Source: Methylopila jiangsuensis (GTDB taxonomy: Bacteria; Pseudomonadota; Alphaproteobacteria; Rhizobiales; Methylopilaceae). From it: a stretch of 64,000 nt of DNA. Below, piece by piece: positions 32,111-41,904 of this stretch. Location: the NCBI RefSeq assembly GCF_027922305.1, contig NZ_BSFK01000007.1:248001-312000 (forward strand), given 5' to 3'. The translations under genes were made by a program, and so were the position numbers. Positions within the stretch are counted from its first letter, which is position 1. The number at the start of each line of letters is the position of its first letter. Below the pieces are notes generated by a model. It was given only the letters and a program-made list of their open reading frames with translations, had not been told where the DNA came from and did not search any database.

Positions 32111-34444
32111 TCAAAAGGTGAGTGCCTTCTTGACCGCGGCACGCTCGTCTTCCGCATGTTGAGCGTGCAGCTTGCCAGCTTTCCAGCTCCACACCGTAAA
32201 GCCTATCCCGCTCAGCTTGGTGATTTGGCCGGAAGGAGACACTTGGGCTTCTCCTTCCGACACTAGGCGAAGTACGACTTTGGCTGGTTCGCCCAAAGTG
32301 TCTATTTCAAACAGCTTGCCTAGCGTCGCATCCGTGAGGAGGTGATCGCCCTTCGTGTCAATGGCGACCACGGTTTTGTCGACCCACACCAAGAAGTCGG
32401 GCCAGTACGTTGAGGCCGACGCGAGATCTAACAGTGGCAAATAAAAGCCGCTGTTACGCGGATTGCGTGCCCACACTCGCTGCGACTTATCAAGCGCGCG
32501 CGCGAAGCGAAGTTCGAGGGGATTTAAGCCAGAATAGCGGCGATGCAGGGATTTGGAGAATTCTACGGCATCTGCTTCGTCAACAAGGACTGGTCCCACC
32601 GAGTACGGGGCGTCAAAGTCATTCTGAAAAATGCGTGAGTTCGATATGTAGCAATCGACAACATCTCTCGCGATTGACCGAATATGGTCGGCTGCCGGGC
32701 TTGTGAGCTCGACAAGAGCGTCGAACTTTGGAAGCTCGATATCGACGAGATTGATCGGTCCACCGGCTCTCCTAAGGGCACCGGAATAAAGGCGCTGAAG
32801 CTCGCGCCGAAAAATCGCACGCGCCGTCACGCGATTGCTGTGTTCGACTTCGACCCAGTCATAGGTGGCTTCATTGCCGGTCCCGATCTCTTGCAGAACC
32901 AGCATGCGACTACCTTGGCCGATGGTGTTCTCACCACCAGATGAAAAGTTCATCATTTTCGAGATAATCGCCGCGATAGGATCCTTTGCATTTGCCGACA
33001 GAATGCCAACAGTCGGCACTGTGCGCGGCGGCTCCGGCATGAGCTTTTCAAGGATGCGACCTCGCCCATCCTTCTTTATGCTTAGGCTGATGGCGGGATG
33101 CTCATTGAGCAGTTGCGTTCGAACATCATCCAATATCTCGTCAAAAACGCCCCGCTCATCGGAGCGAATGTAGAAATGCGCGGTATTGAGAATGGGGTTC
33201 TGATAGTGCTCGGCTCCGGGTTGGCGCAGGACGCGACCGATCACCTGAGTGATCTGCCGTGCTGAGGCCATCTCCTTGTCAATATAAGCGAAGCCGCATG
33301 TGGGATCATCCCAACCTTCTTGCAGGCCGAGGTTGAAGATGACGTGCTCGAAGTTGCCTTCTAGGAAGGTGGTATAGTCGTTGTCTCCGCCAGAAAGCAG
33401 ACGAAGTGACGGCGGCGGTGGAAAGCCTGGCCCAAACTTCAGTTGGCTGTAGATAACGATCTTAGACGGATCAATCCCGGCATTTTCTACGAGGTGGCGC
33501 CAAATAAGGATCGGTCGAGCCTGACGATCTGCGAAGGGGCGCTTGACGTCCTCGCTTATAGGGACGCCGTCGACCGTATTTGTGCTGCAGACGTAGATTG
33601 CCTTCGGCCTGAAGGGGACGGGAAGGGAGGCGGACGCCTCTTGAGCATCTCCCATGTCAGCCAGCATTGCGTCGATAGCCGTTTCCATCGGAGTGACGTA
33701 ACCGCCAATCGCGATGCGCTCCTTAACCAACCCGGCATCAACAACGGCGCGGCTTGAAACGGCGGTAGTAAAGCGCTGCTCATTCCAGCCGCGATCATTG
33801 CGAAGGCGGGCAATCGTATTTTCAAGCTGGCCAGGTAGCGCCATAGTCGCGCTTGCTGAGATCAGCGCGTCCGGCGAAAGCTCGAGGAGCCGTCTAGTTT
33901 GGAGATCCGAGAGGTTGTGACCTTCGTCGTAGACTACAATTAGCGGACGGCGCAGCCCGCCGTGTGTCCGTCGCTTCGCTATGAGGGACCAGAGCGATTC
34001 AGAGGCCAAGTCGAGTTGTGCCTGGTAAACGCGCCGGTCTCCTCCCTGACTGTCTTCAACCGCAAATTTGCCGACCGTCGCCACCAACAGAAGCGGCACT
34101 GAGTCATCTTCGAGGTCGCTCGGAGCCACCTGTAGAAGCGGCTTCACGTTGAACCCCGGCAGATTGTCAGCGTACTTCCCCGAGGAAAGGTTTGCGTACG
34201 CCTGTGAAACGACGATCCGGCCTTTAGATATCCAGAGAACGACGGGCTGGATCGGAAGCCGATCGCGAATCTGCGCGATGGCCTCAGCCAAGATCAGGGT
34301 CTTTCCGCTACCGGTGATCGACACCAACGTCTGAAGGAATGGAACCGTCGTTTGACGATCTACCATCAAAGGATTTGCGGCGTACTCGGCAAACCGTTCG
34401 GCTATCTGGCTAGACGCCTCTTGCTGAAAACTGAAGGCGTCCAT
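32111..34444 (-). CDS. res: Type III restriction enzyme Res subunit (777 aa)
   Basis: An SF2 helicase-nuclease. Walker A SITGSGKT at about 42-49, DEGH (motif II) at about 173-176, SASAT (motif III), and motif VI QVIGRVLRQPGAE. The C-terminal nuclease domain shows PD...DxK in YWPDFLVWVDKTVVAIDTKGDH. It cuts DNA together with Mod when two inversely oriented unmethylated sites communicate. The start ATG shares its A with the mod TGA (TGATG), showing coupling. Lower GC than the ICE backbone, in line with separate acquisition. Confidence 0.9.
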   Translation of the reverse strand: MDAFSFQQEASSQIAERFAEYAANPLMVDRQTTVPFLQTLVSITGSGKTLILAEAIAQIRDRLPIQPVVLWISKGRIVVSQAYANLSSGKYADNLPGFNVKPLLQVAPSDLEDDSVPLLLVATVGKFAVEDSQGGDRRVYQAQLDLASESLWSLIAKRRTHGGLRRPLIVVYDEGHNLSDLQTRRLLELSPDALISASATMALPGQLENTIARLRNDRGWNEQRFTTAVSSRAVVDAGLVKERIAIGGYVTPMETAIDAMLADMGDAQEASASLPVPFRPKAIYVCSTNTVDGVPISEDVKRPFADRQARPILIWRHLVENAGIDPSKIVIYSQLKFGPGFPPPPSLRLLSGGDNDYTTFLEGNFEHVIFNLGLQEGWDDPTCGFAYIDKEMASARQITQVIGRVLRQPGAEHYQNPILNTAHFYIRSDERGVFDEILDDVRTQLLNEHPAISLSIKKDGRGRILEKLMPEPPRTVPTVGILSANAKDPIAAIISKMMNFSSGGENTIGQGSRMLVLQEIGTGNEATYDWVEVEHSNRVTARAIFRRELQRLYSGALRRAGGPINLVDIELPKFDALVELTSPAADHIRSIARDVVDCYISNSRIFQNDFDAPYSVGPVLVDEADAVEFSKSLHRRYSGLNPLELRFARALDKSQRVWARNPRNSGFYLPLLDLASASTYWPDFLVWVDKTVVAIDTKGDHLLTDATLGKLFEIDTLGEPAKVVLRLVSEGEAQVSPSGQITKLSGIGFTVWSWKAGKLHAQHAEDERAAVKKALTF

Positions 34445-36444
34445 CACATTTCCTGCTCAGACGAGTTGTACTCATCATTCTCATCCAAACCGAGGTGCGC
34501 GAGGATGCGGTCCGGTATCTTCCAGAAGCGCACGTTAGGTGACTGAAATGTCTCGTACCTTGCATAAACGTGGTACGGAGGCTTCACACCCGCTCGCTTC
34601 CCCTCCGTCACGACGGTCTTGTAGGTATTGAGGTCGAGAGAGCCGACCGGACCCCCGTTGTCCCAAATCAAAAAATAGCCCTCACCCGCATCGTCGGTCC
34701 CGATGAGGTACTGGTAGCCCGCACCATCAAAGAAGCTCAAGCTCGGAGCGCTTCTGCGCTGCGTTTCCCAGTGGGACGTAAGCACAATGTCGATCAACTC
34801 GCTTCGCTGCATCGATAGAACCGTACGCGCGTCGATCGTCTTCGTTAGCAGCCTATATTCGAAGCCGCCGCCGAGCGGTTCTGCTCGGCTTCCATCTGGC
34901 CGTTCGCCGGTTATGGCATTGTGCAAGCGCTTCCATGTAAGAGTGCGAGCGTACTTATCGCCGTTTTCGGGGGCACCTTGCTCAATCAAGATGAACCGTC
35001 GGTCCGCTTCCTGCTCCTGGTTGAGCTCTAGCACTGCATGTGCCGTCGAACCGGAGCCGGCGTACGGGTCCATTACGAGACCGGCGGGCGGACACCAGAT
35101 CTGAATGATCTTCTTTAGCAAGCGCAGTGGCTTGACTGTATCGAAGCCGTGATCCTTCCCAACCACAGCGTCGAGTTCACGTTTTGCCAGGTCTGTATGG
35201 CCGGACTCGCCGTGGGCCCAAGCCACTGACCCGATCTCGAAGGGGTCATCGTACTGCTCTTCGTCCCAGAAGGTCGTGGGGACTTTGCCCTCCTTGATCC
35301 GATGAAGATGATTCTTTAGCCGAGGCCGGCCGTATCCGGGCCGGCGAGCCTTATCGTCGCGGAAGTATAGCTGGGGCCAATTCCCCGCTTCTCGGCGCCG
35401 TTGGGCTTGAATCGCCGCCTTCTTAACGACTGGGTCCTTGGCGGGGTCATAGTTTTCAAGCCGCGTCCCCGCACCCTTCAGGACGAGTGCCTTTCCTCGG
35501 CCATCCCCGAGGTCTTTTTCGACGTATTCGCTACCCCACTCAGCAAGCAGCTTACGCGCCTCCGCCTTTGTGAAGTTGACCCAATGTGCGCGTGCCTCGG
35601 GCAATTGCCCATCGAATCTGTATTCGCCGTTGGGATAGTGAAGATATCCGGTGACCGGAGACTGAATTGCGTAGGCGGTCTTGTCACGATGCTGCCGCGC
35701 CGTCGGATCGCTGGGAATCCAATCGCCGTCAGGGTCATCGTCCAGATTGCGGACCACCCCACGATCCAAGTCGATGCGGCCAGTTTTTGCCCGTGTGCGA
35801 TCTTTGGCATAAACGAGGACGTACTCGGTAGTCTTCGAGATCGTCTTAGCGTCGTTCTTGGGAGAGTACGCCTTCTGCCAATTAATAATTCCGAGCCTAT
35901 TCTCCTCACCAAACACTTCATCCAGCATCATTCCGAGATGATATAGCTCGTTGTCGTCTATGCAGATCGCAAGAACGCCCGATGGCTTCAGCATCGCCTT
36001 CATCACCTGAAGGCGAGGCATCATTGCCTTGATCCACTTGGTATGGCGCGACCCATCTTCGCGGCCAACAAGCGTACCGAGTTCAGGATCGTTAGGATCA
36101 CTATCCCAGCGATCATTGTACCGGAAATATTGTCCGGTATTATAGGGTGGGTCCGTGAGAATAAGGTCGACCTCGCCGCGATACTTATACAATGTCACCA
36201 TTGCTTGAAGGTTTTCGCCTTCAATCAAAAGGTTTTTCGCTTGGTCGATCGCAGGCCCGACATGCAACCGCGGCTCGCGCCGCGTGACTCGAGGACGCAC
36301 TCGGCGGTAAATTTCCAGAGCTGTGCGCTTTCCATGGAAGCTCAACGCGACGCCATGTGAAAGGAGTCCGCGCACGATTCTTTCAAGGTCATCTCTGTCC
36401 AGCTTGGCTAGTTCGCTGCCAAGAGCGTCATTCTCAATGTCCAC
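34444..36444 (-). CDS. mod: Type III DNA-methyltransferase Mod subunit (666 aa)
   Basis: A beta-class adenine methyltransferase: catalytic DPPY at residues 98-101 (ILTDPPYNTGQYFRYNDRWD) precedes the SAM-binding motif MDPYAGSGSTAHAVLELN near residue 445, the order used by Mod subunits. The large region between (about 170-400) would be the target-recognition part. It methylates one strand of an asymmetric site and is needed for Res activity. It starts at GTG 36442-36444, 6 bp after GGAG. No phase-variable simple repeats are visible in it. Confidence 0.92.
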   Translation of the reverse strand: MDIENDALGSELAKLDRDDLERIVRGLLSHGVALSFHGKRTALEIYRRVRPRVTRREPRLHVGPAIDQAKNLLIEGENLQAMVTLYKYRGEVDLILTDPPYNTGQYFRYNDRWDSDPNDPELGTLVGREDGSRHTKWIKAMMPRLQVMKAMLKPSGVLAICIDDNELYHLGMMLDEVFGEENRLGIINWQKAYSPKNDAKTISKTTEYVLVYAKDRTRAKTGRIDLDRGVVRNLDDDPDGDWIPSDPTARQHRDKTAYAIQSPVTGYLHYPNGEYRFDGQLPEARAHWVNFTKAEARKLLAEWGSEYVEKDLGDGRGKALVLKGAGTRLENYDPAKDPVVKKAAIQAQRRREAGNWPQLYFRDDKARRPGYGRPRLKNHLHRIKEGKVPTTFWDEEQYDDPFEIGSVAWAHGESGHTDLAKRELDAVVGKDHGFDTVKPLRLLKKIIQIWCPPAGLVMDPYAGSGSTAHAVLELNQEQEADRRFILIEQGAPENGDKYARTLTWKRLHNAITGERPDGSRAEPLGGGFEYRLLTKTIDARTVLSMQRSELIDIVLTSHWETQRRSAPSLSFFDGAGYQYLIGTDDAGEGYFLIWDNGGPVGSLDLNTYKTVVTEGKRAGVKPPYHVYARYETFQSPNVRFWKIPDRILAHLGLDENDEYNSSEQEM

Positions 36445-36555
36445 CCATCACTCCAATCACGCATCGAGACACCACCCGACGCCAGCTGTGTTCTTATTTC
36501 GTTCTCGACTATCCGGCGACGTTTGATCCGGTTTAGCGCCTGGTCGGAGGCAGCG

Positions 36556-36951
36556 CTAACGCGATGTCATGCGGGCCCCAGGATGTCGTTTTCGAGGCCG
36601 GGATCGTGCCGATGGAGCCGAGCGCAGGGGCGATAGCCCGATGTCACCTAATGTTTGCAGGTTGATTATCGGGCGAGAAGGGAGCCTCACTGTCAGTTCA
36701 AGCTTGCCTCCGACAGCTTCCACGTAACTGCGAAGCGTCGAGAGGTACATGTCGGTTTGCTTTTCGAGCTGAGAGACGGACGGCTGCCTTATGTTCAGCG
36801 CCGACGCGATGTCCGCTTGAGCCTTGCCTGTAATACGACGGAGTTCGCGCAGGCCATCAACCTCCTGCTTCAACTCGTGATAACGAGCTTCAATCGCTTC
36901 CTGCTCGTCAGCCGGCAACGCTGCCACGATTTCAGTCAAGCTACGGCCCAT
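36556..36951 (-). CDS. HigA-like antitoxin (XRE HTH, 131 aa)
   Basis: A DNA-binding antitoxin: EQEAIEARYHELKQEVDGLRELRRITGKAQADIASALNIRQPSVSQLEKQTDMYLSTLRSYVEAVGGKLELTVRLP contains the HTH (residues ~38-70) and the typical LRSYVEAVGGKLEL dimer segment of HigA2-type antitoxins. It would neutralise the toxin encoded just upstream and repress the operon. Its start overlaps the toxin stop by 11 bp. The C-terminal ~35 residues are basic and look unstructured. Confidence 0.85.
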   Translation of the reverse strand: MGRSLTEIVAALPADEQEAIEARYHELKQEVDGLRELRRITGKAQADIASALNIRQPSVSQLEKQTDMYLSTLRSYVEAVGGKLELTVRLPSRPIINLQTLGDIGLSPLRSAPSARSRPRKRHPGARMTSR

Positions 36952-37321
36952 TTCGTTTGCTTTCCTTAGCGGACTTCAGGCTTTCCAGATGCTCGGAAAA
37001 CCGTAGATCCGCCTTTGCGATCAGCGTCCTGTAGAAGCGCTTCTGACTGACGCCAGATTTGTCGCCCGCTACAAGGACGATGGCCTTTCGCTTGGGATCG
37101 AAGGCGAAGGCCGCACGCCATTCGCCATCGCCGCCCTCGAACCGCAGCTCCTTCATATTGGGGTGTTTCGATCCCTTGAGCGTGTCGGCGTGAGGCCGGC
37201 CAAGCTGCGGACCGTAGTCGGCCAACAGCCTGGCGGCGGCGATCAACGCGACGCGGACGTCACGCTCAAGAGTCAGAACCTCCGCCTCGAAGGCTGGGTG
37301 GAATTCGACCTCCCATTCCAT
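36941..37321 (-). CDS. HigB/Gp49-like RelE-family toxin (126 aa)
   Basis: MEWEVEFHPAFEAEVLTLERDVRVALIAAARLLADYGPQLGRPHADTLKGSKHPNMKELRFEGGDGEWRAAFAFDPKRKAIVLVAGDKSG fits phage-derived Gp49-like HigB toxins, mRNA interferases of the RelE superfamily. The basic ELRF, WRAAFAFD and LVAGDKSG segments form the usual active face. Toxin-first order is normal for higBA. The start codon lies in a 20-bp palindrome. In an ICE the pair probably promotes retention. Confidence 0.88.
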   Translation of the reverse strand: MEWEVEFHPAFEAEVLTLERDVRVALIAAARLLADYGPQLGRPHADTLKGSKHPNMKELRFEGGDGEWRAAFAFDPKRKAIVLVAGDKSGVSQKRFYRTLIAKADLRFSEHLESLKSAKESKRNGP

Positions 37322-37339
37322 ATAGGTTGGAACCTATAT
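37320..37339. promoter_or_regulatory. Perfect 20-bp palindrome over the toxin start codon (probable antitoxin operator)
   Basis: ATATAGGTTGGAACCTATAT is fully self-complementary and includes the toxin start codon. On the minus strand TTGACC (37347-37342) lies 17 bp from TATATG. HigA-type dimers bind palindromes of this size, so autorepression is likely. Confidence 0.65.
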
Positions 37340-37636
37340 TCGGTCAATGGGGAGGATACGCGGGGCGGCAGGCGAAGCCGTCGTCGCGCGCCGGCAGCTC
37401 TCGGCCCACGCGTCGAGATCGTCGACCGCATAGCGCACCCATTTCCCGAACTTGTGAAAGACGGGACCGCCGCCCAGCGAACGATAGCATTCGAGGGTGT
37501 GAGCCTCGATCGCCAGGTAGCGCGCGGCGGCCTCCGTATCGACAAACCGAATCGGGCCGGCATCGTCGACGAACTTCGCGCGCCTGAGGATATCAGGCGT
37601 AGGCCACCGGCGTTGAGACTGTGACTTCTCAGCCAT
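37334..37636 (-). CDS. AlpA/MerR-like HTH protein overlapping the integrase gene (100 aa)
   Basis: RFVDTEAAARYLAIEAHTLECYRSLGGGPVFHKFGKWVRYAVDDLDAWAESCR is an HTH_17/AlpA-type DNA-binding domain, usual for excisionases or integrase regulators. The ATG at 37634-37636 overlaps the integrase stop by 8 bp, so both come from one message. It could be a second directionality factor beside RdfS or a regulator of the integrase. The N-terminal 35 residues are a basic extension. Confidence 0.78.
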   Translation of the reverse strand: MAEKSQSQRRWPTPDILRRAKFVDDAGPIRFVDTEAAARYLAIEAHTLECYRSLGGGPVFHKFGKWVRYAVDDLDAWAESCRRATTASPAAPRILPIDRI

Positions 37637-39044
37637 GGGTCGCCTCCTTCGCCTCGGCGCGCTTGGTGCCGGGAGGAACGCCGCGGTTCTCGCCGCTGCG
37701 GTGGCGATACGGTCGATAGTTTCCGACGCGTGTGCGCGAGGTATAGGCCCCATCGTCGAAGCCAAGCGGCTTGCCGTCCGGCCCGGTCGGCGCCAGCTCG
37801 ATCTGAGTTGGTGGTGCGATGGTCGGCTGCTCGGGCGGCACGACAATTGGCGCTGGAGCCGGGGCAGGCTTGCCACCCACCACCGACAGGCGCCGCTGAG
37901 CCACCGCCTCGGCCGCTGCCCGTACCGGGTCATCCTCGGTATGGACGTACTTCATGAACATCGTGACGGTCTTGTGCGCCGTCAGCGCCATCCCGACCTT
38001 CACCGGGACGCCGGAATTGGCGATGTCCGTGGCCGAGCGGTGGCGAATGCCGTGGGTGCCGATATGCGGCAGCCCGGCGCGCTGCAGGATGCGACGCCAG
38101 CCCTGATAATAGGTGTGCTTCGACATCGGCAGGTTGGGGTCGAAGACCGACGGGCAGACAAACGCCGACTCTTCCAGCCGGGGCGCGGTTTCGAAGAGCC
38201 GGATCGCCTCGGCGCTCATCGGCTTGGACATGCCCCCGGTCTTGCTGTCGGGCCAGACGACGCGGTGATTGTCGAAATCGATCCACTCCCATTCGAGATT
38301 GAGGATCTCGGACATGCGCGCCGCGAATTCGAACTGGAGCCGGATCGCGAGAAGGATGAAGGGATGCTCAAGACCCTCCGCCTCAGCGCGCGCGAGGTAG
38401 GCGAAGAGCTTCTTCATCTCGCCGTCGGTGATCAGCCGGGTCTTTCCCCGTTCCGGGAACTTCGGCACGTGGCGGCATGGGTTCGACCCATCCGGGCGCA
38501 TGCCCCAGACCTCGGCCATGTTGAACATCTTCCGCACGGCCGCGAGAACGCGGTTGGCGTTGGTCGGCTTCTTCGACATCTTCTTCATCAGGTTCGAGAT
38601 GTCGGCGCGCGTGACGTCAGGCACCTTCAGTTGGCCGAGCACCGGGATGATGTAGCGCTTGCCGTAGCCGCGGTTCGAATGGACGGTGGACGGCTTGTTG
38701 CGGGTCTCCGAGTAGTCGGTGATGAAGCGGTCGAAGAGTTCCTTGACCGTGGGCGCCTGGCGGGCGGTCGCCCGTTCGGCGCTTGGATCGACACCGCGGC
38801 GGACTTCGGCCAGCCAGTCCTGGGCGATCCCCCGAGCCTGCTCGACGGTAATCTCACCGTAGCGGCCGATAGCGGGCTTTCGGCGCTGCCCATTGTGGGC
38901 AACATAGGCGACCATGAAAATCTTGCGGCCAGTCGGGGTGACCTTGACAAGGAACCCAGGTATCGTCGTATCGCGGAGTTCGTAATCGCGCTCCTTCGGG
39001 GTTGCGGCGTCGACAGCGGTCTTTGTGAGCTTGATTTTGGGCAT
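37629..39044 (-). CDS. int: Tyrosine integrase (471 aa)
   Basis: A P4-type tyrosine recombinase that integrates the ICE at tRNA-Leu. The N-terminal DUF4102-like arm-binding domain starts MPKIKLTKTAVDAATPKERDYELRDTTIPGFLVKVTPTGRKIF. Catalytic residues are Arg243 (FAARMSEILNLEW), Lys268, His331 and Arg334 (THGIRHRSATDIANS), His357 and nucleophile Tyr366 (TMFMKYVHTE). The last ~95 residues are a Pro/Ala/Val-rich extension ending in a basic tail, longer than usual for the family. The start codon is 178 bp from the tRNA fragment, the usual place for a P4-like integrase at an att site. Confidence 0.95.
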   Translation of the reverse strand: MPKIKLTKTAVDAATPKERDYELRDTTIPGFLVKVTPTGRKIFMVAYVAHNGQRRKPAIGRYGEITVEQARGIAQDWLAEVRRGVDPSAERATARQAPTVKELFDRFITDYSETRNKPSTVHSNRGYGKRYIIPVLGQLKVPDVTRADISNLMKKMSKKPTNANRVLAAVRKMFNMAEVWGMRPDGSNPCRHVPKFPERGKTRLITDGEMKKLFAYLARAEAEGLEHPFILLAIRLQFEFAARMSEILNLEWEWIDFDNHRVVWPDSKTGGMSKPMSAEAIRLFETAPRLEESAFVCPSVFDPNLPMSKHTYYQGWRRILQRAGLPHIGTHGIRHRSATDIANSGVPVKVGMALTAHKTVTMFMKYVHTEDDPVRAAAEAVAQRRLSVVGGKPAPAPAPIVVPPEQPTIAPPTQIELAPTGPDGKPLGFDDGAYTSRTRVGNYRPYRHRSGENRGVPPGTKRAEAKEATHG

Positions 39045-39222
39045 TCCTAACCTCCGTTGAGGTCGGATTTCAGGTGCAGAATAGGTGCACCTAGAAAGCC
39101 AACCGTAGCGTACGTCCGGCTAGGTATGTGTGCTCTGAGAACCGAAAAAAGCTAGTGCTGACAATCGGTTATCGGGAAAACGGATACTGCCGGATACACA
39201 AAGGATAGGGCATATCCGGTCT
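39045..39222. promoter_or_regulatory. Integrase upstream region with repeated CGGATA motifs (candidate att arm sites)
   Basis: Between the integrase and the tRNA fragment CGGATAC occurs at 39181-39187 and 39191-39197, with TATCCGG at 39214-39220 as an inverted partner and TATCGGGAAAACGG nearby. Short repeats near an att core often are integrase arm-binding or excisionase sites. The integrase promoter must also lie here. Confidence 0.35.
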
Positions 39223-39277
39223 CTCAAAATCCGCCATCCTCACAGATATGTCGGTTCGAGTCCGACCGCCCGCACCA
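39223..39277 (+). other. attR: 3' fragment of tRNA-Leu(CAA)
   Basis: The plus strand carries the 3' part of a class II tRNA: anticodon loop CTCAAAA (39223-39229, anticodon CAA), 3' anticodon stem TCCGC, a long variable arm with ATC/GAT stem, T-arm GTCGG TTCGAGT CCGAC (39250-39266), acceptor strand CGCCCGC (39267-39273), discriminator A and encoded CCA (39275-39277). The sequence upstream does not complete the 5' half (no GCGGGCG, no matching anticodon stem), so this is the duplicated attachment end. The functional tRNA should be at the other end of the ICE, left of the window. Confidence 0.82.
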
Positions 39278-39349
39278 TCTCCTTATCCCTGATCCGACGT
39301 CGTCCGAAGCGGCCGTTCCCGTTCGGGGAGCCGTTCCGGCGAAGCGGCG

Positions 39350-41656
<2,307 letters not shown>

Positions 41657-41765
41657 CGCAGAGTCCTTCCGGTCGAATTGTAGTGAAGTCGACCGGAGAT
41701 GAGCCGCACAGACCGAATCGACTTCGCTATTAGAATCAATGCGGAGCGTGTCTGTCCAGCGCGAA

Positions 41766-41780
41766 TTAACCGACGATTAA
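41766..41780 (-). promoter_or_regulatory. CtrA box upstream of the PleC-like kinase gene
   Basis: TTAA-N7-TTAA, the full CtrA consensus, at 41766-41780, about 110 bp before the kinase start codon and inside the 248-bp gap after pepN. CtrA is the master cell-cycle regulator downstream of PleC/DivK, so a feedback loop is implied. Confidence 0.7.
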
Positions 41781-41904
41781 TTACTTTGCCTGGCGCGGCG
41801 GGAAACGTGAGTCCGCAGAGTCACTTGGGCCGGGATCACATCTGCACAAGCGGTGGAAGGCGCCGCCGCGACGGGGCGGCGGCGTCTCCGTACGGCGATC
41901 CGCG

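Larger units (their letters stand above)
1..39277. mobile_element. Integrative and conjugative element, right-hand part (left end outside window)
   Basis: The segment carries a consistent ICE gene set: TraG coupling protein, VirD2-like relaxase, TraF-type peptidase, ParA, an iteron-bearing RepA, an RdfS/FseA/QseM/QseC-like control cassette, ssb, a large ParB, antirestriction ArdC, and a tyrosine integrase next to a tRNA 3' fragment at 39223-39277. The mating-pair-formation genes normally found beyond traG are not in the window, so the element continues leftwards. Cargo is an imuAB-dnaE2 mutasome, a type III restriction-modification locus and a toxin-antitoxin pair. Gene order and families match the alphaproteobacterial ICE group that includes ICEMlSymR7A; that relation is by family recognition, not alignment. 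The right boundary is placed at the end of the tRNA fragment. Confidence 0.9.

Noticed and set aside
39160-39277. Complete tRNA gene
   Set aside because: No 5' acceptor strand, D-arm or matching 5' anticodon stem precedes the 3' part; only an att-type fragment is present.
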